Shown one piece after another: positions 8,290 through 16,343 of a stretch of 64,000 bases of DNA (position 1 is its first letter; every line of letters starts with the position of its first letter). The DNA lies in contig NZ_LMPM01000002.1 of NCBI RefSeq assembly GCF_001423845.1, forward strand, positions 496,001-560,000, written 5' to 3'. The DNA comes from Sphingomonas sp. Leaf357 (GTDB taxonomy: Bacteria; Pseudomonadota; Alphaproteobacteria; Sphingomonadales; Sphingomonadaceae). The position numbers were made by a program, and so were the translations under genes. The notes beneath the pieces are model-generated. The model did no database searches. It saw nothing but the letters and a program-made list of their open reading frames with translations, and was not told the DNA's origin.

Positions 8290-9603
8290 TCACTTCGCCC
8301 GCGCGACGACGCCCTTGTGCATGACGAAATCGATATGTTCCAGCGCACGCACGTCGTCGAGCGGCGAAGAGGCGACGGCGATGATGTCGGCGGCCTTGCC
8401 GACCGCGATCGTGCCGATATCGTCGCGTCCGATCAGGTCGGCGGCACCGACCGTGGCGGCGCGGATCGCCTGCATCGGCGTCATGCCATCGGCGACCATC
8501 AGCGCGAATTCCTGCGCATTGTCGCCGTGGCGGGAGACGCCGGTGTCGGTGCCGAAGGCGATCTTCACGCCGGCGGCGACGGCCTTCCGGTGGCTGGCGA
8601 CCATCGCCGCGGCGGCGGCCTCCGCCTTGGGCAGCGTGGCCGGCGGCAATGCCCCGCCCCGCGCCTGGGCCAAGGCGGCGACCGGGGCCATCTCGGTCAT
8701 CACCAGATACGCGCCCTTGGCCTTGAACAGGGCGATCGCCTCGTCGTCCAGATACGTGCCGTGCTCGATCGAATCGACGCCGGCATTGAGCGCCGCCTTG
8801 GTCCCCTCCGCCGCATGGCTGTGCGCCGCCACCTTGCGGCCGAGCGCGTGCGCGGTATCGACGATCGCCTTCATCTCCTCCGGCGTCATCGCCCGGCCGA
8901 GGCCGCCCGACACATTGGACAAAACGCCGCCGGTCGCGGCGAACTTGATCACCTTGGCGCCGAGCGCCACCTGCGCGCGCACCGCGCGACGGCAATCGTC
9001 GGGGCCGTCGCACAGATTGATCTCGGTCTTGTGCACAGCGTCCGCGAAGGTTTCGGCGAGGCCGTTGCCGCCGTCGCCATGTCCGCCGGTGACGGAAATC
9101 ATTTCGCCGGCATTGGTGATCGACGGGCCGTCGATCTCGCCCCGATCGATCGCATCGCGAAGTGCTCGGATGCCGCGCGGATCGCCGCCGAGATCGCGCA
9201 CCGAGGTGAAGCCGGCGTTCAGCGTGACCTTCGCATTGACCGCCGCCGTCATCATGTCGTCGAACCGGTCGCGGGTCAGCGCCTCCAGCCGGCTGCGCAT
9301 CGGATCGCCACCGATGCCCCAGAGATGGACGTGCATGTCGATCAGGCCGGGCAGGACGAACTGTTTCGACAGATCGACCAGCGCGGCACCCGCTTCCGGG
9401 GGTGCGAAGCCGGCGCGGATTTCGGCGATCCTGCCGTCGCGCACGATGATCGTGCTGTTGCCGCGCGGCGTCTGGCCCGGTTTGTCGAGCAGCGTGCCGG
9501 CATGGATATATAAGGCAGACGTCGCGGCCTGCGACGCTGGGAGGGTTTGCGCTGCGAGTGGCGCAGCCGCAACGAGCGCGCACGCGGCGAATATCTTCAG
9601 CAT
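8290..9603 (-). CDS. Exported amidohydrolase (imidazolonepropionase-like)
   Basis: The 437-residue protein begins with a signal peptide (MLKIFAACALVAAAPLAAQ), so it acts outside the cytoplasm. The metal-dependent amidohydrolase motifs are present: HVHLWG in strand 1 (LIDMHVHLW), the carbamylated-lysine region AKVIKFAATGGV, the zinc histidines in RKVAAHSHAAEGT and DSIEHGTYLDD, and the catalytic Asp in IAFGTDTGVSRHGDN. These fit the COG1228 imidazolonepropionase-like group, many of which are Xaa-Pro or Xaa-Arg/Lys dipeptidases or of unknown substrate. AGAGGGGACATCG precedes the ATG at 9603. The upstream gene (DUF1244) is separated by a palindromic repeat element, so cotranscription is doubtful. 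Confidence 0.88.
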   Translation of the reverse strand: MLKIFAACALVAAAPLAAQTLPASQAATSALYIHAGTLLDKPGQTPRGNSTIIVRDGRIAEIRAGFAPPEAGAALVDLSKQFVLPGLIDMHVHLWGIGGDPMRSRLEALTRDRFDDMMTAAVNAKVTLNAGFTSVRDLGGDPRGIRALRDAIDRGEIDGPSITNAGEMISVTGGHGDGGNGLAETFADAVHKTEINLCDGPDDCRRAVRAQVALGAKVIKFAATGGVLSNVSGGLGRAMTPEEMKAIVDTAHALGRKVAAHSHAAEGTKAALNAGVDSIEHGTYLDDEAIALFKAKGAYLVMTEMAPVAALAQARGGALPPATLPKAEAAAAAMVASHRKAVAAGVKIAFGTDTGVSRHGDNAQEFALMVADGMTPMQAIRAATVGAADLIGRDDIGTIAVGKAADIIAVASSPLDDVRALEHIDFVMHKGVVARAK

Positions 9604-9619
9604 CGATGTCCCCTCTTTT

Positions 9620-9712
9620 GTCATGCCGGACTTGTTCCGGCATCCACCGGTCCGCACACGCTATGGCGAGGATATTGCGGCACGGTTGACCCTGGAACAA
9701 GTCCGGGGTGAC
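9620..9712. repeat. Palindromic intergenic repeat (GGACTTGTTCC family)
   Basis: The left arm GTCATGCCGGACTTGTTCC at 9620-9638 matches, as an imperfect reverse complement, CCTGGAACAAGTCCGGGGTG at 9691-9710. About 50 bases of non-coding DNA lie between them. The element fills the gap between the amidohydrolase and DUF1244 genes. It resembles the REP-like repeats that are frequent in Sphingomonas intergenic regions. Confidence 0.7.
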
Positions 9713-9715
9713 GGA

Positions 9716-10012
9716 TCAGGCGGAATTTTTCGTCATGCTCTCGGCCATGCGCGCCAGTTGCTCGGGCGTCGCCTCGGGCTGGCGCGCCTTGTAGTCGGCA
9801 TAGGGCATGCCGTAGATCGTCTCGCGCGCCTGATCCTTGCTCAGCGTGCCCGCGCTCGCCTCCTGCGTCCAGTCCGACAGGCAGTTGCGGCAGAAGCCGG
9901 CCAGCCCCATCAGATCGATGTTCTGGGCATCCTCGCGGTGGCGCAGGTGCAGGACGAGGCGGCGGAACGCGGCGGCGGCGACCTTGTCGTCGAGGGCGTC
10001 GATGGACGGCAT
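9716..10012 (-). CDS. DUF1244 domain protein
   Basis: A 98-residue protein. Its core AAFRRLVLHLRHREDAQN and LMGLAGFCRNCLSDW are the DUF1244 signature, with the conserved FCRNCLS cysteines. It continues with YGMPYADYKARQPEATPEQL. DUF1244 proteins are small, widespread in alphaproteobacteria and of unknown function; the paired cysteines might bind a metal, which is inference. The open frame extends far upstream through the antisense strand of pyk, but the family start is the ATG at 10012, divergent from pyk. Confidence 0.88.
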   Translation of the reverse strand: MPSIDALDDKVAAAAFRRLVLHLRHREDAQNIDLMGLAGFCRNCLSDWTQEASAGTLSKDQARETIYGMPYADYKARQPEATPEQLARMAESMTKNSA

Positions 10013-10084
10013 TTGGTCAATCTCCCGGTTGATCGGCGGGAGATAGGCTTTAGAGCCGGGCCTGCAAGCTAAAGGATGCCCGCA

Positions 10085-11539
10085 ATGACCAAGGCCATCA
10101 GCCCGCGTTCGCGGAAGGTGCGCGTGCTCGCCACGCTCGGCCCGGCGAGCAACACGGCCGAGATGATCGGCAAATTGTTCGAGGCCGGCGCCGATGCCTT
10201 TCGCGTCAACATGAGCCATGGCGACCAGGAATCGAAGATCGCGGTGATCCAGGCGATCCGGTCCTTGGAAAAGAAATATGGCCGGCCGACGACGATCCTG
10301 GCCGATTTGCAGGGGCCGAAGCTGCGCGTCGGCAAGTTCGAGGCGGGCAAGGTGGAACTGGTGACGGGCCAGATCTTCCGGCTCGATCGCGACAGGACGC
10401 CGGGTAATGCTGCCCGCGTGGAATTGCCGCACAGGGAGATCTTCCAGGCGATCGAGATCGGCGCACGGCTGTTGCTGGACGACGGCAAGCTGGTGCTGCG
10501 CGTCGAGGATCACGGGCCGGAGCATATCACGGCGCGGATCGAGGTCGGCGGCATGCTGAGCAACAACAAGGGCCTGAACGTGCCCGACGTGGTCGTGCCG
10601 ATGGCCGCGCTGACCGCCAAGGATCGCAGCGACCTGGCCTTCGCGATCGACCAGGGGGTGGACTGGATCGCGCTGTCGTTCGTGCAGCGGCCCGAGGACC
10701 TGGCCGAGGCGCGGACGCTGATCCGCGGCAAGGCGGCGTTGCTCGCCAAGATCGAGAAGCCGTCGGCGATCGACCGGCTGGAAGAGATCATCGAACAGTG
10801 CGACGGCGTGATGGTCGCGCGCGGCGATCTGGGCGTCGAACTGCCGCCGCAGACCGTGCCGCCGCTGCAGAAGCGCATCGTCGAGGTGTCGCGCCGGCTC
10901 GGCCGCCCGGTGGTGGTGGCGACGCAAATGCTCGAATCGATGATCACCTCGCCCTCCCCCACTCGCGCCGAAGTGTCCGATGTCGCCACCGCGATCTATG
11001 ACGGGGCGGATGCGATCATGCTTTCGGCGGAGAGCGCGGCAGGCGCGTGGCCGATCGAATCGGTCGCGATGATGAATTCGATCGGCAATGCGGTGGAGAG
11101 CGATCCGACGCATGGCGACCGCGTGCATTTCACGATCACCCGCGCCGATCCGACCACGTCCGACGCACTGGCCGAGGCGGCGAAGACGATCGCCGCGACG
11201 ATCGGCGCGAAGGCGATCGTGTGCTTCACCACCTCCGGATCGACCGCACGGCGGGTGGCGCGCGAACGGCCCGGCGTGCCGCTGATGGTGCTGACGCCGA
11301 AGCTGGAGACGGCGCGGCGTCTGGGGCTGCTGTGGGGCACGCATGCGGTGCACACCAAGGACGTCGAATCGTTCGAGGAGATGGTCGCCAAGGCCAAGCG
11401 CATGGCGCTGCGCCACCGTCTGGCCGAGGCGGGCGACAGCATCATCGTCATCGCCGGCGTTCCCTTCCGTACGCCGGGATCGACCAACGTGCTGCATGTC
11501 GTGCGGCTGTTGGGCGACGAGTTGAAGGGCTATAATTGA
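10085..11539 (+). CDS. pyk: Pyruvate kinase
   Basis: Pyruvate kinase converts phosphoenolpyruvate and ADP to pyruvate and ATP, the last step of glycolysis. Family landmarks are RKVRVLATLGPASN, RVNMSHGD, ADLQGPKLRVG, the catalytic-Lys region LLAKIEKPSAIDRLEEII, MVARGDLGVELP and the ADAIMLSAESAAG loop. The C-terminal allosteric domain ends TPGSTNVLHVVRL. The length of about 484 residues fits. An in-frame ATG exists at 10076, but AAAGG sits right against it and is well spaced for the ATG at 10085, which is preferred. The 3' end overlaps the convergent vapC gene by 10 bases. Confidence 0.95.
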   Translation: MTKAISPRSRKVRVLATLGPASNTAEMIGKLFEAGADAFRVNMSHGDQESKIAVIQAIRSLEKKYGRPTTILADLQGPKLRVGKFEAGKVELVTGQIFRLDRDRTPGNAARVELPHREIFQAIEIGARLLLDDGKLVLRVEDHGPEHITARIEVGGMLSNNKGLNVPDVVVPMAALTAKDRSDLAFAIDQGVDWIALSFVQRPEDLAEARTLIRGKAALLAKIEKPSAIDRLEEIIEQCDGVMVARGDLGVELPPQTVPPLQKRIVEVSRRLGRPVVVATQMLESMITSPSPTRAEVSDVATAIYDGADAIMLSAESAAGAWPIESVAMMNSIGNAVESDPTHGDRVHFTITRADPTTSDALAEAAKTIAATIGAKAIVCFTTSGSTARRVARERPGVPLMVLTPKLETARRLGLLWGTHAVHTKDVESFEEMVAKAKRMALRHRLAEAGDSIIVIAGVPFRTPGSTNVLHVVRLLGDELKGYN

Positions 11540-11925
11540 ACCGCCAGGGGATGGCCGCGAAGTTTTCGGTCCCGGGTCATCAATCGCGCATCGAGCCGCT
11601 GCGCATGAGCGAGCAGCATTTCATCGAAAGGATCCCTGTGCGGGATCGGCGGCACGACCTGGATGACGCAATCCGACGGGTCGAGCGGTGCCAGCACAAA
11701 TCCGTTCGCCTGGGCAAATCCAAGACCGGCGTCCGCTGAAATGCTGTCCTTGTCGCGCCGCTTGGGTTCATAAGCATGCCATTTCATGCGTAATTCCCAA
11801 ATCGCGATCGCCGAAACGATCAGATCGCCATCGCGCTTCGCGAGAGCGTCAAGTTCGCGCTTCGTGATCTTGTGCGGCATGGTCGCCATCCAAACGAGGA
11901 AATGCGTATCGAGCATGATCCTCAT
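11530..11925 (-). CDS. vapC: VapC-type PIN-domain toxin
   Basis: A 131-residue PIN-domain protein, the ribonuclease half of a toxin-antitoxin pair. The first acidic motif is IMLDTHFLVWM (catalytic Asp). The second is SAIAIWELRMKWH (Glu). The third lies in PHRDPFDEMLLAHAQ, followed by LMTRDRKLR. This matches the COG3744-type PIN proteins usually paired with Phd/YefM antitoxins. The ATG overlaps the antitoxin stop (ATGA). It converges on pyk with a 10-base overlap of coding sequence. Confidence 0.88.
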   Translation of the reverse strand: MRIMLDTHFLVWMATMPHKITKRELDALAKRDGDLIVSAIAIWELRMKWHAYEPKRRDKDSISADAGLGFAQANGFVLAPLDPSDCVIQVVPPIPHRDPFDEMLLAHAQRLDARLMTRDRKLRGHPLAVQL

Positions 11926-12227
11926 TTAGGATTGGGATCCCAATCGTCACCGAGGCCCATAACTGCCCGACTGAAGGCCGGATCGTCGAAACGTTCCTGC
12001 CAACCCTCTTCAAGAACGACCTTGTCGAGGCCAAGCTCCTTACGCACACGCGCCATCCGCTCCCAATCGAGACCGCCCGGCGTATTGGAGATTGTCGAAG
12101 GCGCAGGCGGCGGCCCGAGTTCGGCGACCGTCTTGCCGTTGCGGGTGATCGACACACGCTCGCCCCGCTCCGCCGCGTCGAGGGCGTGGGCGAAATTAGC
12201 GCGGGCTTCGCGGACGGACATTTCCAT
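11922..12227 (-). CDS. Phd/YefM-family antitoxin
   Basis: A 101-residue protein with a Phd/YefM N-terminal DNA-binding domain: MSVREARANFAHALDAAERG, then ERVSITRNGKTVAELGP. The longer C-terminal part (TPGGLDWERMARVRKELGLD and onward) is the toxin-wrapping, intrinsically flexible segment. GGAG seven bases before the ATG at 12227 supports that start; a second ATG at 12221 is possible. Translation is coupled to vapC by an ATGA overlap. TGTAC motifs directly upstream (12244-12260) look like its own operator, as expected for autoregulated Phd/YefM operons. Confidence 0.87.
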   Translation of the reverse strand: MEMSVREARANFAHALDAAERGERVSITRNGKTVAELGPPPAPSTISNTPGGLDWERMARVRKELGLDKVVLEEGWQERFDDPAFSRAVMGLGDDWDPNPK

Positions 12228-12243
12228 GTGACGACTCCGGATT

Positions 12244-12260
12244 GTGTACGCGGTGTACAC
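12244..12260. promoter_or_regulatory. Candidate Phd/YefM operator (TGTACA motifs)
   Basis: Seventeen bases upstream of the antitoxin start read GTGTACGCGGTGTACAC. They contain one exact TGTACA hexamer (12254-12259) and one TGTACG (12245-12250), nine bases apart, and also form the inverted repeat GTGTAC/GTACAC. YefM antitoxins are known to recognise palindromes with a TGTACA core. The position, directly upstream of the ribosome-binding site of the antitoxin, suits autorepression. Confidence 0.6.
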
Positions 12261-12272
12261 TTTCGTCGGTCG

Positions 12273-12899
12273 TCAGGCAAGAATGCCCAGTCTGGCGAGG
12301 TCTGCGCGCAGCGTGTCTGCATCGGTGAAAATCAGGCCGGCCATGCCGACCGCTTGAGCACCCTCAACATTATCGGCACGGTCGTCCACGAAAACCGCCT
12401 GTGCCGCGTCCAGCCCAAAGCGATCGAGCGCAAGATGGTAGATCGGCGCGTGCGGCTTGAGCATCTTCTCGTCGCCGGACACGACGATGCCCCGGAAGCG
12501 ATCGAACACGTCCGCCTCGCGCGCGCGGAACGGTGTCCAGAACTCGCCGGAGAAATTGGTGATCGCGTAGAGCGGCACGTCGGCGGCATCGAGATCGTCG
12601 ACCAGATCCCGCATGCCCGGCATCATGCCGGTGATGCTTTCGATGAAATGCGAGCCCCAGCGCCGGATCAGATCGGCATGCTGCGGATACTCGGCGATCA
12701 ACTCCGCCGAGGTCTCGGCAAACGGGCGGCCGGCGTCGTGCTGGAAATGCCAGTCGGTCGTGACGACGTCGTGCAGGAACGCGTCGAGCGCCCGATCCTC
12801 TGGGATCAGGCGCTCGTACAGAACCCTGGGGTTCCACGCATACAGGACGTTGCCGACGTCGAAAACGACGGCCAACGGCTTCCTGTTGTCAGACGGCAC
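12273..12899 (-). CDS. HAD-superfamily phosphatase (YihX-like)
   Basis: A 208-residue HAD subfamily IA hydrolase. Motif I is VVFDVGNVLYAWNP, where the second catalytic acid is replaced by Gly-Asn as in the YihX group; motif II is YAITNFSGEFW; the motif III Lys is in DEKMLKPHAPIYHLAL; motif IV is AVFVDDRADNVEGA. YihX-type enzymes dephosphorylate sugar phosphates such as glucose-1-phosphate; the substrate here is unknown. The only plausible start is a GTG at 12899. It lies inside the arm of a long palindrome with no recognisable ribosome-binding site, so translation may be weak or begin elsewhere. Confidence 0.85.
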   Translation of the reverse strand: MPSDNRKPLAVVFDVGNVLYAWNPRVLYERLIPEDRALDAFLHDVVTTDWHFQHDAGRPFAETSAELIAEYPQHADLIRRWGSHFIESITGMMPGMRDLVDDLDAADVPLYAITNFSGEFWTPFRAREADVFDRFRGIVVSGDEKMLKPHAPIYHLALDRFGLDAAQAVFVDDRADNVEGAQAVGMAGLIFTDADTLRADLARLGILA

Positions 12900-12973
12900 C
12901 GGCCCGCTCCCCCACCCGGCCTCCCACAGAATATACTGAATGGGAGGTCGGGTGGGGGAGCGGGCCGGCGCCG
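12894..12973. repeat. Long palindrome with 33-bp arms
   Basis: The left arm (12894-12926) and right arm (12941-12973) are reverse complements with two mismatches over 33 bases, around a 14-base AT-rich loop (CAGAATATACTGAA). The stem is C/G-rich (CCGCTCCCCCACCCGGCCTC). It fills most of the gap between rpmJ and the HAD phosphatase on the minus strand and covers the phosphatase start codon. It could act as a terminator-like barrier after rpmJ. No T-run follows. Confidence 0.85.
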
Positions 12974-12985
12974 TTCTTCAACAGA

Positions 12986-13111
12986 TCAGCCCTGGCGTGC
13001 CTTGAAGCGACGGTTCGTCTTGTTGATGACGTACGTACGGCCGCGACGACGGATCACGCGGTTGTCGCGATGGCGGTCCTTGAGGGACTTCAGGCTGTTA
13101 CGAATCTTCAT
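12986..13111 (-). CDS. rpmJ: 50S ribosomal protein L36
   Basis: This 41-residue protein, beginning [18 protein letters not shown] and ending [12 protein letters not shown], is the alphaproteobacterial form of L36, lacking the zinc-binding cysteines (C-minus type). L36 sits in the large subunit near the peptidyl-transferase region. The open frame extends 25 codons upstream, but homology begins at the ATG at 13111. It stands alone here, divergent from the DUF4136 lipoprotein gene and followed by the long palindrome. Confidence 0.95.
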   Translation of the reverse strand: MKIRNSLKSLKDRHRDNRVIRRRGRTYVINKTNRRFKARQG

Positions 13112-13272
13112 GTCAGAAAATCGCTTCTTGATTCTGGTGTTCGGAAAATGAGGGCTGCGCCTATCTTCGGGGGCTTCCCAAGTCAACCCGGGCAGCCCAT
13201 CTTGAACGCGCCACGGATCATCGTCGGCGGCAAAGCGTTACCTGTACGCAACAATATCTTCGGAGACGACCC

Positions 13273-13887
13273 GTGATCAAGGCAGCGGCATTAGGTTTGG
13301 CGATCGTCGGCGTATCGCTCGGTGGATGCGCGACGACCAGCACGAGCGGCCCGGTGGAGGTGACCCGCTTCCATCTCGGCGCGCCGCTGGAACGCGGGAC
13401 GATCACGGTCGAGCCGCTGCCCGGCGGAGCCGCGCCGAGCATCGAGTATCAGACCTATGCCGCGGCGGTGAACACCGAGTTGCTCGCCTCTGGCTATACC
13501 GCGCCGGCGATCGGCGGACCGGCGCAATATCTCGCGGTGGTCAGCTTCACGCGCACCAGCCAGGATGCCGGGCCGCGACGTTCGCCGGTGTCGATCGGCC
13601 TGGGCGGCGGCGTCGGCGGTGGTGGATATCGTGGCGGCGGCGTGGGTGTCGGCGGCGGCATCTCCTTCCCGATCGGCAAGCCCAAGGCCCGCGTGATCAT
13701 CGCCTCAGAGCTCGCGGTGCAGATCCGCCGCCGCAGCGACGGCACGGTCATATGGGAAGGCCGCGCGCAGACCGCCGCGGACATTCGCGCGCCCGAGGCG
13801 GTGGCGGCGAATTCGGCCGCCAAAATGGCCCGCGCCCTGTTCCGGGGCTTCCCGGGCGATTCCGGCCGCACTATCACGGTCAAATGA
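13273..13887 (+). CDS. DUF4136-family lipoprotein
   Basis: A 204-residue protein with a lipobox signal peptide ([13 protein letters not shown], Cys19 the likely lipidated residue), so probably attached to the outer membrane. The DUF4136 region is recognisable from [15 protein letters not shown] to the C-terminal [21 protein letters not shown] glycine-rich insert ([20 protein letters not shown]) lies in the middle. The function of DUF4136 is not known. The start is a GTG with GGAG eight bases upstream. Its stop overlaps the ATG of the M14 peptidase (ATGA), so the two are translationally coupled. Confidence 0.85.
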   Translation: MIKAAALGLAIVGVSLGGCATTSTSGPVEVTRFHLGAPLERGTITVEPLPGGAAPSIEYQTYAAAVNTELLASGYTAPAIGGPAQYLAVVSFTRTSQDAGPRRSPVSIGLGGGVGGGGYRGGGVGVGGGISFPIGKPKARVIIASELAVQIRRRSDGTVIWEGRAQTAADIRAPEAVAANSAAKMARALFRGFPGDSGRTITVK

Positions 13888-15017
13888 ACACCGGACAGAT
13901 GAGCATCACCGTCAACGCCGCTTTCGACGGCGGCAATATCGACCTTATCGGGATCGATGGCGACACCGTCGATCTCCGCATCCGCAAGGACAAGAATTCG
14001 GATTTCTTCCAGTGGTTCTACTTCCGCGTGGCCGGCGCGGAAGGGCGGACGCTGAAATTCCGCATCCTGAACGCGGGGGAATCGGCCTATCCGGACGGCT
14101 GGCCCAACTACAAGGCCCGCGCTTCGACCGACCGGAAGACCTGGCGGATGACCGATACGCGATACGCCGACGGCGTGCTCGAATGGGATTGGACGAGCGA
14201 AAGCGATCTCGCCTGGTTCGCCTATTTCGCCCCTTATACGATGGAGCAGCACGAGGCGCTGGTCGCGCGGATCGCGCTCAAGCCCGGCGTCACGCACCGC
14301 GAACTGGGCGTGTCGCTCGACGGGCAGGCGATCGATTGCCTGACGATCGGCAGCGGTCCCAAGCCGGTGTGGCTCTATGCCCGCCAGCATCCCGGCGAAT
14401 CGATGGCCGAATGGTGGATGGAAGGTGCGCTCGAGCGGCTGACCGATACCGCCGATCCGGTGACCCGGGCGCTACTGGCCAAGGCGACCTTCCATGTCGT
14501 CCCGAACATGAACCCCGACGGCACGCGGCGGGGCCACCTGCGCACCAATGCCGTCGGCGTGAACCTCAACCGCGAATGGCACGAGCCATCGGCGGAGCGC
14601 AGCCCGGAAGTGCTGTGCGTGCGCAACGCGATGGACGAGACCGGCGTGACGTTCGCGATGGACGTTCACGGCGACGAGGCGATCCCGGCCAATTTCTTCG
14701 CCGGCTTCGAAGGCATTCCCAGCTGGACCGACGAACGGGGCGAGAAATTCTACGATTTCGGCCGCCGCCTCGCCGCGCACACGCCCGATTTCCAGACCCA
14801 GATGGGGTACGGAAAGTCCGCGCCGGGCAAGGCCAATCTCAGCATGTCGACAAATCAGGTCGCCGAGCGCTTCGGCGCGCTCTCCTTCACGCTGGAGATG
14901 CCGTTCAAGGATCACGATGCCAACCCGGATGCGGTATTCGGCTGGGGAGCGGAGCGTTCGAAGGCGCTGGCACATTCTTGTCTCGAGGTGCTGGCGGACG
15001 TGATCGACACGCTCTAG
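13884..15017 (+). CDS. M14-family zinc carboxypeptidase (cytosolic carboxypeptidase-like)
   Basis: The 377-residue protein has the N-terminal beta-sandwich of cytosolic carboxypeptidase-like M14 enzymes ([33 protein letters not shown]). A zinc peptidase domain follows. Metal ligands appear in [18 protein letters not shown] (HxxE) and [15 protein letters not shown] (His); the [20 protein letters not shown] segment is the substrate-binding region; the catalytic Glu lies in [11 protein letters not shown]. It has no signal peptide, so it is cytoplasmic. Bacterial members are uncharacterised; eukaryotic relatives trim C-terminal glutamates. An ATG at 13899 after GGACAG is an alternative start. Confidence 0.88.
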   Translation: MNTGQMSITVNAAFDGGNIDLIGIDGDTVDLRIRKDKNSDFFQWFYFRVAGAEGRTLKFRILNAGESAYPDGWPNYKARASTDRKTWRMTDTRYADGVLEWDWTSESDLAWFAYFAPYTMEQHEALVARIALKPGVTHRELGVSLDGQAIDCLTIGSGPKPVWLYARQHPGESMAEWWMEGALERLTDTADPVTRALLAKATFHVVPNMNPDGTRRGHLRTNAVGVNLNREWHEPSAERSPEVLCVRNAMDETGVTFAMDVHGDEAIPANFFAGFEGIPSWTDERGEKFYDFGRRLAAHTPDFQTQMGYGKSAPGKANLSMSTNQVAERFGALSFTLEMPFKDHDANPDAVFGWGAERSKALAHSCLEVLADVIDTL

Positions 15018-15022
15018 CACAC

Positions 15023-15103
15023 CGTCGCCCCGGCGGAGGCCGGGGCCGCCCCCCACCGCGCGTGCCCTCGGCGCACGCGGTCCCGGCCTTCGCCGGGACG
15101 ACG
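15023..15103. repeat. REP-like palindromic repeat
   Basis: CGTCGCCCCGGCGGAGGCC at 15023-15041 and its approximate reverse complement ending at 15103 (GGCCTTCGCCGGGACGACG) frame about 30 bases. Each arm is itself a small hairpin. The same CGTC-CCCGGC-GGCCGGG family occurs at 17444-17526. It separates the M14 peptidase from gpmA. Confidence 0.75.
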
Positions 15104-15116
15104 ATAGAGGAAGCCC

Positions 15117-15803
15117 ATGCCCACCCTAGTCCTGATCCGCCACGGCCAGTCCGCCTGGAACCTCGAAAACCGTTTCACCGGCTGGTGGGATGTCGACGTG
15201 ACCGAAAAGGGCGCTGCCGAGGCGCGCGCGGCGGGGCAGTTGATGTCGGCCAAGGGGCTGGATTTCGACCAGACCTTCACCAGCCTGCAGACCCGGGCGA
15301 TCAAGACCCTCAACCTCGCGCTCGAGGAAATGGGCCGGTTGTGGCTGCCGGTCGAGAAGGACTGGCGGCTGAACGAGCGGCATTATGGCGGCCTGACCGG
15401 GCTCGACAAGGCCGAGACCGCGGCGAAACATGGCGAAGAGCAGGTCCATGTGTGGCGCCGCAGCTTCGACATTCCCCCGCCGGTGCTGGAGCCGGGCAGC
15501 GAATACGATCTGTCGCAGGACCGTCGCTACGCCGGCATCGCGATCCCGCAGACCGAGAGCCTCAAGGATACGATCGCGCGCGTCCTGCCCTATTGGAACG
15601 GCCGCATCGCGCCCGCGCTGAAAGACGGGCAGCGCGTGCTGATCTCCGCCCACGGCAATTCGCTGCGCGCGCTGATGAAGCATCTGTCGAACATTCCCGA
15701 CGACGAGATCACCTCGCTGGAAATCCCGACCGGGCAGCCGATCGTGTACGAACTGGACGCGGATCTGAACGCGACGGACCGCTATTATCTGAGCGAGCGG
15801 TAA
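15117..15803 (+). CDS. gpmA: 2,3-bisphosphoglycerate-dependent phosphoglycerate mutase
   Basis: The enzyme interconverts 3- and 2-phosphoglycerate in glycolysis and gluconeogenesis. The 228-residue sequence carries the phospho-histidine motif [18 protein letters not shown], the [20 protein letters not shown] segment, and the second catalytic His in [17 protein letters not shown]. Length and motifs fit the cofactor-dependent family. GAGGAAG precedes the ATG. The purine genes purE and purK follow on the same strand. Confidence 0.95.
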   Translation: MPTLVLIRHGQSAWNLENRFTGWWDVDVTEKGAAEARAAGQLMSAKGLDFDQTFTSLQTRAIKTLNLALEEMGRLWLPVEKDWRLNERHYGGLTGLDKAETAAKHGEEQVHVWRRSFDIPPPVLEPGSEYDLSQDRRYAGIAIPQTESLKDTIARVLPYWNGRIAPALKDGQRVLISAHGNSLRALMKHLSNIPDDEITSLEIPTGQPIVYELDADLNATDRYYLSER

Positions 15804-15848
15804 GCGACCCCGGTTGCCCCCGCCCTCCGCCCCCGCTAACGCGCGACC

Positions 15849-16331
15849 ATGACGCATCCTCTCGTCGGCATCATCATGGGCAGCACCTCCGATTGGGAGA
15901 CGATGCGGCATGCCGCCGAGGCGCTCGATGCTCTGGGTGTGGCTTACGAAACCCGGGTCGTCTCCGCGCACCGCACGCCGCATCGGCTGGTCGACTACGC
16001 CGAACAGGCCGGGATACGCGGGCTCAAGGTGATCGTCGCGGGCGCGGGCGGCGCGGCGCATCTTCCGGGAATGGTCGCGGCGCTGACGCATCTGCCGGTG
16101 CTGGGCGTGCCGGTGGAATCCAAGGCGCTGAGCGGCATGGATAGCCTGCTCTCGATCGTGCAGATGCCCGGCGGCATTCCGGTCGGCACGCTGGCGATCG
16201 GTGCGGCCGGGGCGAAGAATGCCGGGCTGCTGGCCGCCGCGATCCTCGCCACCTCGGATGCCCTGCTCGCCGAACGGCTCAAGGCGTGGCGCACGGCGCA
16301 GACCGAAAGCGTGGCGATGGACCCGCAATAG
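15849..16331 (+). CDS. purE: N5-carboxyaminoimidazole ribonucleotide mutase
   Basis: Class I PurE converts N5-CAIR to CAIR in de novo purine synthesis. The 160-residue protein shows [48 protein letters not shown] and [20 protein letters not shown], all class I landmarks. It is followed after 12 bases by purK, the enzyme that supplies its substrate. Confidence 0.96.
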   Translation: MTHPLVGIIMGSTSDWETMRHAAEALDALGVAYETRVVSAHRTPHRLVDYAEQAGIRGLKVIVAGAGGAAHLPGMVAALTHLPVLGVPVESKALSGMDSLLSIVQMPGGIPVGTLAIGAAGAKNAGLLAAAILATSDALLAERLKAWRTAQTESVAMDPQ

Positions 16332-16343
16332 AATGGGGTCGCG

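Noticed and set aside
14012..16144. Very long open frame read through the M14 peptidase, gpmA and purE
   Set aside because: It is an out-of-frame, arginine-rich reading of high-GC genes whose real frames carry clear family motifs. The same applies to long antisense frames over ptsP, pyk, the amidohydrolase and the antiporter.
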